The notes below the pieces were generated by a model that was not told the DNA's origin, did not search any database, and saw only the letters and a program-made list of their open reading frames with translations. 64,000 bases of DNA. It comes from Ifrita kowaldi. Lineage: Eukaryota > Chordata > Aves > Passeriformes > Cinclosomatidae. Shown here one piece after another: positions 1 through 11,275 of this stretch. The stretch covers positions 688,750 to 752,749 of the forward strand of contig VZRS01015031.1 of the NCBI GenBank assembly GCA_013398055.1, given 5' to 3'. Position 1 is the stretch's first letter. The number at the start of each line of letters is the position of its first letter. A program made the translations under genes and the position numbers.

Positions 1-1279
1 GTTCTCCTCTGCTAGACTTGTCAGCTGTTACTCACTCTGCCCCGAAGGGAGTCGGAGATGGGCCTGTGCTGTGTTTCATGACACATAAAAGAGTTTTCTT
101 TGCTCCCGCTGTTCCTCAGCCAGTCATGCATCAGGGTAGAGATGGGGAATGTAAAGATAATACGAAATTATCTTTATGTAAGAAAGCATAAGGCAACAGA
201 GTTCAGAAAAGTAAGGCTGGCAGATGGCAACTTGACTTCTGGATCAACAGCACGATGAGGGAGCAGAGAGAGGCAAGATAGTCAGTCCCAGCTTGGGACC
301 ATCTGGCCAGAATATCAACCCATAAGCTAGAGAGCAGGGGAAAAAAATAATAAATTCAATCAAACAGCTGGAAAATCTGCAAGCCAGCCAACAACCAACC
401 ACATAAAACTTGGCTAAAAGCCTGAAAAACTGCAGATGGTTTTTTAGTGACCTTCACCCCTTGTTTGGGGCTGTCTCCCACCAAATCCAGTGAGAGCTCT
501 CGTGGAGAGGAAGAGTGAAGGGAACACTTGTGCCGACACTTGTCAGGCACCCATAGGGAAGACTTGGTTTTCACCAGAAAGGGAGCGGGAGACACTTCTT
601 TACTTGGTCACTGATTCAGAGCTAACCTTCAGCTATGTAAAACTCCACTGTGGAAGCACAGATGAAGGATCAAGGTTAACACACTCTGATATGTCCCTAG
701 ACCTAGCATTTACCAGCTCAGTGACCATGATGGGACTGCAGAGAGGCTCTGTTCGGTTTATAGACAAGCGCGTAGAAGAGTTTGAATGGGAAATATTTGT
801 TTCTTTCCCCGTACCATTCCCCCCTTTTTCCTTTTCCCTCACATGCTCTCTCTGCTCCTTATAATGGTGTTTTATAGAGACACAGGTCCACAGAGCTGGC
901 TAGGACCTTTGGTGGTCCTCTCGTTCTTACTTTGTTCTGTGTCCCATTATCTCACCTGCACCAGTTCCAAAGTTTGAACATCCACATTAAAGAAGATTCG
1001 AAAGGATAACATAATAACAAGCATGGCTCATCCCAAAGGAAAGACCCATAGGGTGAGAAAATCCTAGCAAAGCTGATGAATCTTCACAGATTTTTTCCCT
1101 TGTAATTATTGCTGGAAGCAGGAAATGACTGTGGATGTCTGTGTCCCAGCTAGGAGGGAGACGCTGAAGATGGTGTTGGGCAGTGGGCTGGGACTGGCCT
1201 GTATCTCTGTGTGTGCGTGCAGTACGCATTCAGTGCACAGCAACAACCCAACTGAGCCGCGACCATGGCTCTTTACAAC
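1..1279. other. unique noncoding DNA
   Basis: No gene, repeat family or RNA gene is recognisable. The open frames here are at most 124 codons, overlap on both strands and show no protein family signature. The only notable structure is a short hairpin at 152-176, listed separately. Confidence 0.6.
152..176. repeat. short perfect hairpin (10-bp arms)
   Basis: The arm TAAAGATAAT (152-161) is followed by a 5-nt loop and its exact reverse complement ATTATCTTTA (167-176). The stem does not extend outward by Watson-Crick pairs, so it is too short for a microRNA precursor. Function unknown; chance cannot be excluded for one 10-bp hairpin in 64 kb. Confidence 0.6.
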
Positions 1280-1516
1280 ACTGTTTTAAACTAAAAGAGG
1301 GTCGATTTAGATTACAGTGAGGGTGGTGAGGCATTGGCATGGGTCGTCCAGAGACGTGGTAGATGCCCCAGCCCTGGAGACATTCAAGGTCAGATTGGAT
1401 GGGGCTCTGAGCAATCTGATATAGTGGAAGATGTCCCTGATCGTTGCAGGGTAGGTGGACTAAGGGGCCTTTAAGGGTGCCTTCCAACCCAAATGAGTCT
1501 ATGATGGTCATATGAT
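1280..1516 (+). mobile_element. CR1 LINE, 5'-truncated 3' end
   Basis: This is a fragment of a CR1 non-LTR retrotransposon in sense orientation. It starts in the 'taaactaaaagaggg..gatttagatta' segment, continues through 'gagggtggtgaggca' (1319-1333), 'gatgcccc.gccctggaga' (1363-1381), 'agattggatggggctctgagcaa' (1391-1413) and 'gatgtccctg', and ends with the tail 'gtgccttccaaccca' and 'agtctatgatggtc' near 1516. The copy is old: about 20 bases seem to be missing between 'gatttagatta' and 'cagtgagggtgg', and the tail octamers have drifted. It has no coding capacity, because only the 3' end of ORF2 and the 3' UTR survive, as in most CR1 copies. Neighbouring DNA is unique. Confidence 0.9.
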
Positions 1517-2909
1517 ACTGTGAACTGCCACTAGATGGAGAGCTTTAGATATACTCCGTGTGCATACATCCCTATGCAGAGATTCAAAGACTCCAAGGCT
1601 GGAAGGTAGCTCTATTATCCTTAACTCTGAGCCCCAGCAAAAAAAAGCCAGAAAATTTTGCTTAAAGACTTCCACGTTGAGGTCATCAGTCCTTGCTGTG
1701 CCAAAACATAGCTTCTCAGAAAAGAGACATCCTTTATTTCAGGACTTCAGACAAGAATGTACCGCATCCATACCAAAGGTGTTCAAATGGCTGTTCAAAA
1801 TATTTACTTAATTTCTCATCTGGTTTTTGTCTGCTTGGAATTCCAGCCATCATGTGCATAATTTTACTGGTTTTTTAACAAGTTTTTTTTTTACAAACAT
1901 TATGTCTATAGTTTATAATTTAGCTTCTATGAGCATTTTTTCATTTCTGACCCATCTTACCCTGAGCTGGTGTGTGTAGGAGTTGTCTGATGTTAGTGGA
2001 GAAGCTAAGTGCTCTGTATGAGTTTCAACACTCCGAATTTTTAAGTTGCATTTTTGTTTTAAAAACACTAATTCCTCACTTATCACAGTTTAGAAGGGGA
2101 GAAAAACGCTTTGCTAAAGATTTCTGCCATTAATTTAACAGGTTCCAGTGAGAGTTCAGTACTGTCTGGTTTAATTTAAACAGGGTTACCTTGAAATGCA
2201 GCCTTCATGACTACTAATTTCTACTTCAAAAAGAGGCTGAAATTCAGTCATCAAATTATTCCATCAAAGTTTAAAGCAATGTTAATAACTCTCCTTCTGT
2301 CTTGTTCCTTGAAGTTCTGTGAATTATCTGCATTAGGAAGCTCGATCCATATAGTTGTCTCACCTCACCAAGTCTTTTCAGGGCTTTCACTAGAGGCAGA
2401 GAAATATGGATAATACAATACAGGAGGCTTCTTACAACAAAACAGCTTTCTTTCTGTGTTTGTTCTGAGTTCAGTCCTATTGCAGGGGACATTGGATGGA
2501 AAAATCCTCTGCAGAGCAGAGGCAAGCCACACTGGATGTCCAGGCCTTCCTTACTCAGGCATAGCCAGGCCAAGCAGGGACTGGGGACGTTTGCCCCAAG
2601 CACACGGTGTCACAGTCCTTGTCACAGCTGCCCCACTATCTCTTGCTGAGAGGTCACCTCTTGATCTGTGCTCTCCCTATCCAAGTCCTCCCCAAGTCAC
2701 AGGATGTCATCATTTGCCTTCTCCTGGCCTGCATCAAGCTGTCTGTCTGTGGTGACAGCAAAACCAGATTTACGACTGAGGATATAACTAGGTCTGTGGG
2801 GTTATCTTCCTTCCCTTGTCCATTTGCATATCCAAGTGGAGCACTGTCAGACTAGTGACCAACCCAGATGCCCTCTGTGCAGGATGGATGCCACCAGAGA
2901 TGCTCTTCT

Positions 2910-3060
2910 GGGGGGCCTCCTCCTATTACCTTCCCTTTCATATCTGAGACCTTAATCCTCACACCCCTTCCTCTCTTTGTTCTCCATCATTATTTCTCCT
3001 TACATCTCTTCTTCCCTCAGCTTCCTCTTCTTCTGAACCCCCTGTCCTGGCACCAAAAGA
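2910..3060 (+). other. pyrimidine-rich tract with acceptor-like end
   Basis: The plus strand is roughly three quarters C+T across this stretch, with runs such as 'cttccctttc', 'cccttcctctctttg' and 'ctcttcttccctcag'. The CAG near 3020 preceded by polypyrimidine resembles a vertebrate 3' splice site. The downstream sequence shows no recognisable exon and reaches no convincing donor, so I do not call an exon. It is probably a low-complexity tract. Confidence 0.45.
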
Positions 3061-3305
3061 GAAAATGGCAGAAAGTCTGCGTGTGATTACCTTTAGAAAA
3101 ACAGTGTTTTGGATGGCTCTGCCACAGGGAATGTGTCCCCGGCTTGTGCCCAGCTCCTGCGCTCTGAGGCTGCCTCATGCCCAATGGACATGGAATGGAC
3201 TCAGTGCTCTGCACTTCTGCAGTTTTCTGGACTGTTGAGGAGGATAAAGGCCTTGTATTGTGTTGAGGAACTGAGTTTGCTGGAAAAATATTTCCCGGGT
3301 TATTT

Positions 3306-3374
3306 TGGTGTCACCGATGACGATACTGTCCTCTTTCAAAGAGGAAAGTATTGCTTTCATTGGTAGAGACACCA
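3306..3374. repeat. imperfect 69-nt inverted repeat (fold-back)
   Basis: The two halves pair around a single centre base at 3337. From the centre outward TCCTCTTT/AAAGAGGA pairs perfectly, then come one mismatch, ACT/AGT, a stretch of six pairs including one G.T, a 3-nt bulge, eight pairs, a second 3-nt bulge, and TGGTGTC/GACACCA at the ends (3306-3312 and 3368-3374). I count about 30 paired positions. As a result both strands carry an open frame with a similar peptide (SSFKEESI on plus, SSLKEDSI on minus). It may be the remnant of a short palindromic DNA transposon or a fold-back duplication. The terminal loop is very tight for a canonical microRNA. I do not recognise the family. Confidence 0.7.
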
Positions 3375-5186
3375 TCCAACATGACAAGGTAACACGAAGT
3401 GTAACACAATGGTCCAAGAGATGCCATCTAGTTGGTAGGAAAGCAGGAGCTGGTGGGGAGCTCAGCAGCAGCCAGTGCATGAACATGCTGTCTGTGAGAG
3501 GCAATTGCAGCAATGGCGTAATGAGAGCTAGACCCACCCCTAGCTGCTCAAAAGAACGAAGACGGGGAGGTTTCAGGAAGGCAGAAAAGTGAAAAACCTG
3601 GAGAAGAAGTCATGTTTTGCTGACTTCCTTATGTGGGAGGTGTTTTTATGCCCTTAATTTTGCACAACCTCCAACCAAAAAGAACCTCAACACTGAAGCA
3701 TCTGCTTTTTTTCAAGCACTTCTCAAACTCATAAAGGAAAGTTAGACAGGAATCTGATCTTTCTGAAGTCTGCATTTTCATAAATATTTCCCTTCAGGAG
3801 TTTGTGAAATTGAATTTTGGTTGATAACCCTGCTTTGTTCACCTAGCCTTCTATCCTCAAGAGAACAGAGAGAAAAATGAAAAGACTTTAACAAAATGTA
3901 ATCATGGCAATTCAGTACGATGGCAGGGACACAAAGATAAGATGAAAAATAAGGTACTGTTCTCTCTGCTATCCTCGTTCCCTCATTTAAGTGATAATTT
4001 TCATATCTTACCTTTGAAAGATATAATTACAGTAATTGGAATCTGACTATTTCTGAGACCTATGCTGTGCAGTACTTTTTCCCCTTGATATTTGTGTCTT
4101 TTTAACTAATATAAGATCTTTAATCTACTAAATAAATGCTTAGGCCCTTATTCTCTGCTGTGTCCACGCACTTTGTGCTTCTCAGGCAACTAAAAGCTGC
4201 ATTAATGCCCACATAAGAAACCATGGGAGTCCATGCTCTGGAAGAAAAAAAAAAGGTGATTGAAAACTATTTCAGAATTTCTGGGACTACAATATAATAC
4301 AAGCACTATTGTGGGATATGTCTTACCTGTCTCTCACCGTGCAACCGTTAGCCTGGTCAGCTGTTCCTAAGAACAGAATGGGAGTAGGAGGTGAGTTCAG
4401 AGGGGCAGGTGTTCAAGGGAGAGGGGAATAAAGTTTTGTGTTTTCTTGCAGACTGGGGAAGAGGTAAAGGCAAGATGAAAATGTTGGAGAAACAAGACAG
4501 CGAGTGTGCTGGAGATGGTGTGCAAGTCTGCAGCACGGCTCTGAGAGGGGGGACCGTCCCCAGAGACTCTCCCGGAAGGGTGGGAGACTGCTGCCCTCCA
4601 ATTCCTTCAGTCTCTGCAAAGGTTGAGAGGTAGTCACCTAAACCTGCCCATCTAGTTCTGTTTTAGATGTTTTGTTAGTGTCAGGAGAGAGTTCTGGCTT
4701 AACTGCTTCCCCAAGTTTGTGTAAGGCCAGGAATTTTCTTCTGCTTTGTCTCTGAGCTGAGGTAAATGGAAGTATAAATACTCTGGGGACCAGACCACTG
4801 CCCAGCCAGCCCTACAATTTGGGAAGGGCAAAGGTCCAGGTTATGTTCCTTACTGTGCTCAGCTGCCTCTTGGCCACTTCTCAAAGCATAACCAGTGTAC
4901 CCACTGTCTTCCACTAACACCATCCTGGACAGCAGCCAGGTTACATGACTTGTGGGCAGTACAAAGAGCCAGTGCTGTGAGCATCAGTGAGCCATAAACA
5001 GCCCCCTACAGAGTAATACACATGCTACCAAAACCTTTAAATATGAAATCCTACATCTTCAGGCATGCATATGAAGGCAGGGAGCTTTTGAGCAGCCTCA
5101 AGAAGTTGTGGGGTCTCAGCACATTTTAGAATTTTCCACCCTGGAGTAAGGTTTCTCAAACTTTGTTAGTTTGATACCACCAAAAA

Positions 5187-5220
5187 CAGCAGCAGTAGCA
5201 GCAACAGCAGTAGCAGCAGC
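5187..5220 (+). repeat. interrupted CAG/TAG trinucleotide microsatellite
   Basis: About 34 bp of CAG units interrupted by TAG and CAA are followed shortly by a GCTGCTGCTGTTG stretch (5234-5246), which can pair with the CAG units. The tract lies just upstream of two CR1 3' ends. An open frame across it reads as an alanine-rich peptide, but that is a consequence of the repeat and is not evidence of a gene. Confidence 0.75.
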
Positions 5221-5274
5221 TACATTGGTGAATGCTGCTGCTGTTGAGGAGAGGGCAGAACCCACATCAGCCCC

Positions 5275-5318
5275 TATATCTGAAGGTCCCTTCCAGTTGC
5301 AATCTTCCTATGATTCAG
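5275..5318 (+). mobile_element. CR1 LINE terminal fragment
   Basis: Only the extreme 3' end is recognisable: 'aggtcccttccagttgcaa' followed by 'tcctatgattcag', the diverged CR1 tail octamers. The sequence upstream is the trinucleotide tract rather than CR1, so this is either a very short 5'-truncated insertion or a decayed one. A second CR1 tail in the same orientation ends at about 5803. Confidence 0.65.
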
Positions 5319-5534
5319 TGTTGACTGTGGCTGGGCCACTGCTCTCAGCAGGGTTGAAGGGTTGTTGGGAAAATGGAGCAACGAGGGGGATACTAGGATG
5401 GCTGGGGACTGAGGCATGCCACGTGCAAGGAGAGCCTGAGGGAGCTTGGCACATGCAGGCTGAGAAGAGACGGTTTTGCAGGGACATAACACCAACCTAG
5501 TAGGGACTGCAAAACACCTAGTGCTGAACCCTTT

Positions 5535-5803
5535 CCAGAGGCACACAGAGAGAAGGAAAGGGGCTGCAGACATTGGCCGCAGAACGGGAAATTCCAGCTC
5601 AACATAAGGAAAAAGGAGTTCACAAGATTTTTTAAGAGGTGGAAAAGATTGTCCAGAGAATTTGTGCAATTTCCATTCTTGAAGATACACAAAACTCGTC
5701 TGGAAAGGCTGAACTTCAGTGCTAGTCCTGTTTTCTTTAGGGAATGAGATGATCACATATAATACGAGATGACATCCAGAGGTCCTTATTCACCTGAATC
5801 AGG
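5535..5803 (+). mobile_element. CR1 LINE, decayed 3' end
   Basis: The order of recognisable CR1 3' segments is preserved: 'gggaaattcca..tcaacataagga' (5586-5610), a 'gattgtccagagaatttgtgcaatttccattcttgaagat' equivalent (5649-5688, the CR1 'gttgcccagagaggttgtgg..tctccatccttggagat' block), 'cgtctggaaa' (5697-5706), and the tail 'gatgacatccagaggtcc' (5769-5786). The long minus-strand open frame over this region (5274-5756, 160 codons) is antisense to CR1 and is not a gene. Divergence is high, so this is an old insertion. Confidence 0.8.
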
Positions 5804-6724
5804 GTTTTTTGGGTATTTCCACCTTCATCAGCTGAACTCTTGAAGTCTGCTTATGCACAGGATGAGTTGCCTGTGACACCACACTGTGTTCAACTACCAT
5901 GAGTAGTTCTAGGGGTGCATGTGGTCTACTGTATTTTGTCAACCTTCATCCTTACAGAAATAAATTAGGATTTTCTATTGCTCTTTTCCCTAAATAATCT
6001 TTCTGGTTGATAAACATACAGTACAATTACAGCCACTGATTAGGGCTAAAACCAGCTTCCTTGAGACTGATCAATATTTTGTATTAATAAGCTTAAGAGT
6101 CTTTTGTTCCGCACTGCCTCAAGTCAAAGTTCCTTATGGACAAAGGAAAAAGAAAGAGTGGGCATGTTTCTGCATCTGTTCACACTCCTTGGCAACTGTA
6201 ATACTGGGCAGGTTTGGCACCTTGGCATTATCAAATGCCTTTATTTGTAATACCTGGCTGGATCAGAAAGGTCATGTTAGGGCAGACATCCACAGCTTGG
6301 CTGTTCCTTAGCTCACTAAAGGTGTGGTTTTGTCTGAGCTCCTCTTAAGCTAAAGCCAGTTCAAAAGGTCATGGTGCTGTCAGCCTGCATTTCATTTTCT
6401 GTTATAGATACAGCTTTTGTGTCTGCCCTAGTTTCTTTATGCATTATCTGGGAGATGGAGTAAAGGCTTTGGGGGAATACTGCTGGGATCGGAGGAAGAG
6501 AACCGTCTTGACACTTCTAATGTGATTTCTGTTCATACCATTATACTGTGTGAATAACATCATTTTACTGAACTTTTTTCACTTAAGTTTTACTGAGGTC
6601 TTTTTAATGCTTGCCAAATTGCTAGGTATCTCTCACTACTGAAAGTAAGATAAGTGCATGATAATATAATCCAGCTTCACTAATTTTCCATCCAGCTGTG
6701 AGAAAGCAAGAAAAGGTATACCTC

Positions 6725-6886
6725 GATGTCTTCTTCCATTTTAGCAAGTACATTCCAGTGGTTTCTCCTTCTGGTCTATTTTGTTTGAAAATCATTTTCA
6801 AACAAAAAGAGATAGAAAACAATCCTGTGAAAATGAGCAACAATAAAATGATAGTGATTCCAGATGTCTTTTTGGAAGATGGCATC
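6725..6886. repeat. imperfect inverted repeat with a perfect 29-nt core
   Basis: The core is a perfect palindrome with 14-bp arms, TTTTGTTTGAAAAT (6779-6792) and its reverse complement (6794-6807) around one base. Further out GATGTCTTCTTCCA (6725-6738) is complementary to 6873-6886 at 12 of 14 positions, and the intervening arms show weak complementarity with indels. The two strands therefore carry open frames sharing the peptide FCLK-IFKQ. The form fits an old palindromic MITE-like element or a fold-back duplication. The family is not recognised. Confidence 0.6.
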
Positions 6887-7287
6887 TAGACTTGTAGGTC
6901 AGTTTTGATTCCACTGATAATTTCTGTTGGCATTTTCTTGTTTCCCTTAAAGGGAGATCCCTTTACAGTATCGTGACCCTGAACTATCTTGGGTGATTAT
7001 CTTTTTGGGAAGGTGCTTCATATGTCAAGAAAGCTTCCAGAGACATCAAATGTACGTTTACTCAACAAATGGGTTAGTCAGAGTGGGTGTTTTTTTAAGT
7101 GATTCCTACTTTTTTTTAAGCTATTTTGGACAAGTATGACTGAAGCACAAGAAGGTGGAGTGACTTCCTTACAGTCACACTCTGAGTCAGTGCCTCAGTA
7201 GCTCCAGGCTTCCCATATTTTTATTCTGACCATTGAGAAGACCACATGGCTTCCTCTTGGCTTGCTTTGAGGTTTCACAGCTGAGAG

Positions 7288-7818
7288 GTGCATGCTATAA
7301 AGGTTTTTGCTGCTAATATGTCAGCTGCAGATTTTAGACCAGAAGTTCTTTATGTAGGAGGGCAGGATCCATCCAACAGCAATCAGTTGGCTTCTTGTCC
7401 ATTCAATCCACCTCCTGTCTGTGGAGCTCCACTCAGACATTTTCCTACAGCACTAGCACTCACCACAAAGTCTCTGCTTACCATGGGAGACAGGAAAATC
7501 ACCGTGGTTTCTGTTCCCAGGACCCTATGTCAACCTTCTGTAGTTTTGGCTGGTGAGGTTCGTAGACTCTTATTTTTCTCATCGCTTCAATTTTTGAATG
7601 AAACTTCCTCCCTCTTTTCTCTCATCCACACCAAAACCCAAAGCAAAAAATCAGCTGAAATGGCCAATTTTTGCCGTCTTTCAGACGGAAACCATGCAAA
7701 ACCACAGAGTTTGGCCTGGTGTCTGCCGGAAACTATAAATAGGGCTGTATTACTCAAGCCACAACCCAAAGTTGTGAGACAGTCTCTGAACCCGGGTGGA
7801 TGTTTTGGAGTGTGTTGA
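7288..7818 (+). other. 176-codon open frame, probably not a gene
   Basis: This is the longest open frame in the window. The translated product has no signal peptide, membrane segment, zinc-binding pattern or domain that I recognise. There is no strong Kozak context, CpG island or clear splice signal around it. By a rough estimate, frames this long arise by chance about once or less in 64 kb of this composition, so it needs no biological explanation. It could also be part of a lineage-specific noncoding transcript, but nothing in the sequence supports that directly. Confidence 0.15.
7733..7742 (+). promoter_or_regulatory. perfect MEF2/TATA-like motif
   Basis: CTATAAATAG matches the MEF2 consensus (YTAWWWWTAR) exactly and also resembles a TATA box. 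No initiator, CpG island or exon is visible downstream, so function is speculative. Such 10-mers occur by chance at this scale. Confidence 0.15.
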
Positions 7819-10800
7819 CCAAGTATGGTGGCTGTAAGAAATTCAAAATTCTGCTGAGTTACCTGCTTGGTTTGGAGTTTCATTGCTGAAGTTCTGTATT
7901 TCTGTATTTACCATCAAATGCTCTGAAGATTGTTTCTACGTGCCTCCTGGCCCTTCTTCAGGTTAGGTAGAGAGCCCTGGAATACTGACTACTGCTTCGC
8001 AGCATCTCTGATTCTCAGGCTGGTTAGTGAAGGGGTTCAAATTCTTCCTCAATTTTCCAAGATGCTTTGAAATCAAAGGGTGAATTTGTATTTGCGCAAT
8101 TTTACTCTGAGCAAAACATGGTTTATTCAAATCCTAGTAATCTGAGGACCTAATCCAATAAACTCTGCATGGTAGAAGGGCTATTGAATTAGAATGTGCT
8201 TTTCCCTTCCATTTAAAGCAATGCAAAAGGCCTAAACAAAAGTAAATATTCAGAGCCTAACCCTGAACTGGTTACCTTTCAGGCTAAGACTTGGCACTGA
8301 ACTTCTATTATGTTCTGAAGAAGAAGTTAGGCTATAACAGTCTTTGGACCAATACCGTTCCCATAAAAAACCACATTTTAACCCAGCAATGAAATTAACT
8401 TTGTACATTTTAATTTGTCCATCCTTAGAGAGCAAATTATTTAATTGCATCCTGCTGTATGTTTCTGTCTTTTGCTCTTTCAAATTTTACAGCTAGGGTA
8501 GGTTAGCATTTCTGTTGGGTTATATCATGAGACAGGATGCCTTTCCAAATTTTTTCGTCATTTGATAGTTTGGATTTTCAGTTTATTCACCTGAGATAAC
8601 AATGTAGTCTTGTGTTAGCAGAGCTGTCACACTTCATTTGATAATTTAGAATTTCTTCTTTGGTTTAGTGGATGAGGTGGCTTTGCAAGGCAATGTAATG
8701 TAATGAATTTATCTGCCCGGAAGGTGTCACCCAGAATCTCAGAGAGATCTATCTTTATATATTAGTAGATCAGCCTTGACTCTGGAAGCACGTTTAGGTC
8801 ACGGTGCATTCGAACCACTCTAGCTCTGGGCACGTAAACAGGGAGCAAGAAGGCAGCTCCCAATCCAGCTGTCACAGAGACACGCCAGAGAAATTAATCA
8901 CAGGGCCAACTGTGCTTGTTGCCTCCAACCCGAGAAATACCGCAACAAGGAGAGACCGTAAATGCTGCGTCTTCCATCAGCAGTGAGGGTGACGCCATCC
9001 AAAACAGGTCTGTCTCCAGCTCTCTGTGCAGAGGACAACGGAGGGTTCCACCTTCTTAGTGTCTCCAGGCAGGACACTGAAGCAATGCTTTGTTGTGCAG
9101 TTCTTGTTTTCTAAGAGTCTGTCTTCAGCCTCAGCTCTGATTTGTGAGAGAGCTGAGCATTCGCAGCCGCAAGTGAATATCAGCAGCTGCACTTTGAAGG
9201 TAGAAAAGTGCCAGGCCACAGGATGTTACAAATGAGAAATCCCTGGGTTAATGGATATTTTTTCTCACTTAATTTCCTCTCTACCCCCTTTCTTGGTCTT
9301 TAATAGAGAAGGAATACTATTTCCTTGTCTTCTGGGGATTGTGAGGGATTTCAGAACAACAGCAGAGCTGTGGGAGCACTAAATGTTCTACAGGAATTGA
9401 CTACAACACAGTGAAAGCCACATCTCCTACTCTAAGAGGATTCATGATTTGGTAAAAAAAAGAACCCATTAATTTTCAATCTTGTTTAGATTTAAAAAAA
9501 AAAAAGAAAAGGAGGGTTTTTTTTGGAAAAGGTGAGAATGGGCCTGTTGAAATATTTTCATTTTTACTTTCCAGAAGTCTTGTTGTTTGTATCCACTCTT
9601 AACTTTCATTCTGTAACCTAATTTTAGATGAATTGATGCAACTCTCTCCTTGTCTTCCCCAAGTTTTTTCTTCCAAGTAATGTTTCAGGCTCTTCCCCTT
9701 CAGGCTGGACCCAGACTGTTGCTGGCATTCTCCCCTCCAGTACTTGGGCATCAAAGGTAGGAAGGATGCAAGAGAAAGCCTCCCCCTAATGTCAGTTCAA
9801 TTTCAGATATGGCTGAAATTATAGGAAAAGTCTCTCTGAGCCCTGGACTGGGGCACAGCCAGGGCACATAAAGCACTAGCAAGCCTCTATTAAGCCTGCA
9901 CACATGGTAGTTTATCAAACCCTCATAACCTAGCCCCATGTAGACATGATTTTTTGTTTTCCTAACAGCACTGGGCAAGTCCTTGAGCAAGATGAAGCCT
10001 TGCTGTCAAATCTGAACACGTATAGTCTAGTGACACAAAAGGCGTCTCAGGGAACCACACAGAGAAATTAGTGCTTTGCCTAGCCCCCTTCACAGAAACT
10101 GGTGATGTTTTTTCAAATAAATAGTGTATGTGTACCTATCTATAGATAGAAAGATAAAACAAACAAAGAATCTTGGCCTAAAGCAGACGCACAGAATGGG
10201 AGATTTCAGTCTAAATGAAAAAAATTGGCAAAGGGCAGCTAAATCCTACGGCAGGCTGGGCTGAACTGTATTTTATCTACTCAGTGCTTCTGTTGTTTTT
10301 ATTCAATTTAACTGCCTAGACTAGCCTTTTCTTCTGTACTGAACAACTGTCTTTAAAGGAATACTGAAGTCTTCTGAATGTGTAGTACAAAAATGGAACA
10401 TTAAAGAAAAGGGCATTTTAAGGTGACTGCTTTAATAGGGTGTCTCTCTGTACTGTCCTGTTAACCTCTATTGCAACTACACCTTTTCTCTCTTGCTCAC
10501 TACGAAATACATTGAAAAGATGCAGATGGGTCACACGATCCCAGCCCAATCAATTAGCAGCTTTTAAAGATGACTCATTATTTTGTCTGTAACATAAAAC
10601 AAAATTACACAGTGAAAGGCCTAACGCAGCCTTTTAGAAAAACTCCAGAGATCTATTTTTCCATTTGTGGTTTCACTTTTTTATCTTTCTCCAAAGCCCA
10701 AAGCGCAGATCTTGATGAGCTGATGCAGTATGTGCATGCAGCAGGCTTTTGCTCTTGCTGCTGCTCACATTACTGCTCACCTCATCTGCAAGTAGGATTC

Positions 10801-11219
10801 TAAGCCGTGCATGGGATTCCCACTCCTCGTCCTGAATCAGCTGGGTTGACCAACACACCTCAACTTCTGTACAGACGGTGCAAACAAATCTATGTCAGTG
10901 AGGGGACTTTCGTAAGCAGCAATCATCCTTTGCATGAATCTGCAGAATCCCAAATGTTTGTTTTTGTTAAGTATTTTGGGATGTATTAATTCATGTAAAA
11001 TCTGTATCTGAGTTATGCTTTCAGATGCAAAGAATCTGCAGAAAAGCTGCACTGAAATAAGCTCTTCCCATTTCATGTTTTGTTGATAACATCCCATTTT
11101 AATTCAGAAGACCTGAAAAGAGGCTTTATTGATTGTCACTTTGTATTAGTTTAATTTCAAGTCTTGTAACCTAGATTACATGACATTTTCAGCCCTGGAA
11201 CCATGCTACAAAGTAATGT

Positions 11220-11275
11220 AAAAAAAAAAAAACCCAAAATTCCCCAAAACAAAACAAAGAAAAACAAACAAAAAG
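11220..11275 (+). repeat. A-rich low-complexity tract
   Basis: A run of A residues is followed by 'aaacaaaacaaag', 'aaaaacaaac' and similar. The tract could be the decayed tail of a retroposed sequence, but the upstream DNA is not recognisable as a retrogene or SINE. Confidence 0.6.

Larger units (their letters stand above)
1517..5186. other. unique noncoding DNA with pyrimidine-rich tract and fold-back
   Basis: No exon or known repeat family is recognisable. The stretch contains a pyrimidine-rich block at 2910-3060 and an imperfect 69-nt inverted repeat at 3306-3374, both listed separately. ORFs of up to 120 codons occur on both strands over the inverted repeat. They encode near-identical peptides only because the DNA is palindromic there. 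Confidence 0.55.
5804..11219. other. unique noncoding DNA
   Basis: No exon is recognisable. The stretch contains the fold-back at 6725-6886, the 176-codon open frame at 7288-7818 and short A/T tracts (for example 9490-9530), each noted where relevant. A 14-bp palindrome (CTATCTATAGATAG) lies at 10136-10149. Confidence 0.55.

Noticed and set aside
144..165. miR-1-like word GGAATGTAAAGA
   Set aside because: Only the first 12 bases fit, and the local hairpin has a 10-bp stem with the wrong arm arrangement.
5171..5500. Alanine-rich plus-strand frame of 109 codons
   Set aside because: The alanine run is the reading of an interrupted CAG/TAG microsatellite; the rest has no family signature.
5274..5756. 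160-codon minus-strand open frame
   Set aside because: It lies antisense across two CR1 3' ends, so the open frame comes from repeat sequence and not from a gene.
8800..8825. tRNA B-box-like GGTTCGAATGC on the minus strand
   Set aside because: No properly spaced A box and no cloverleaf can be drawn.
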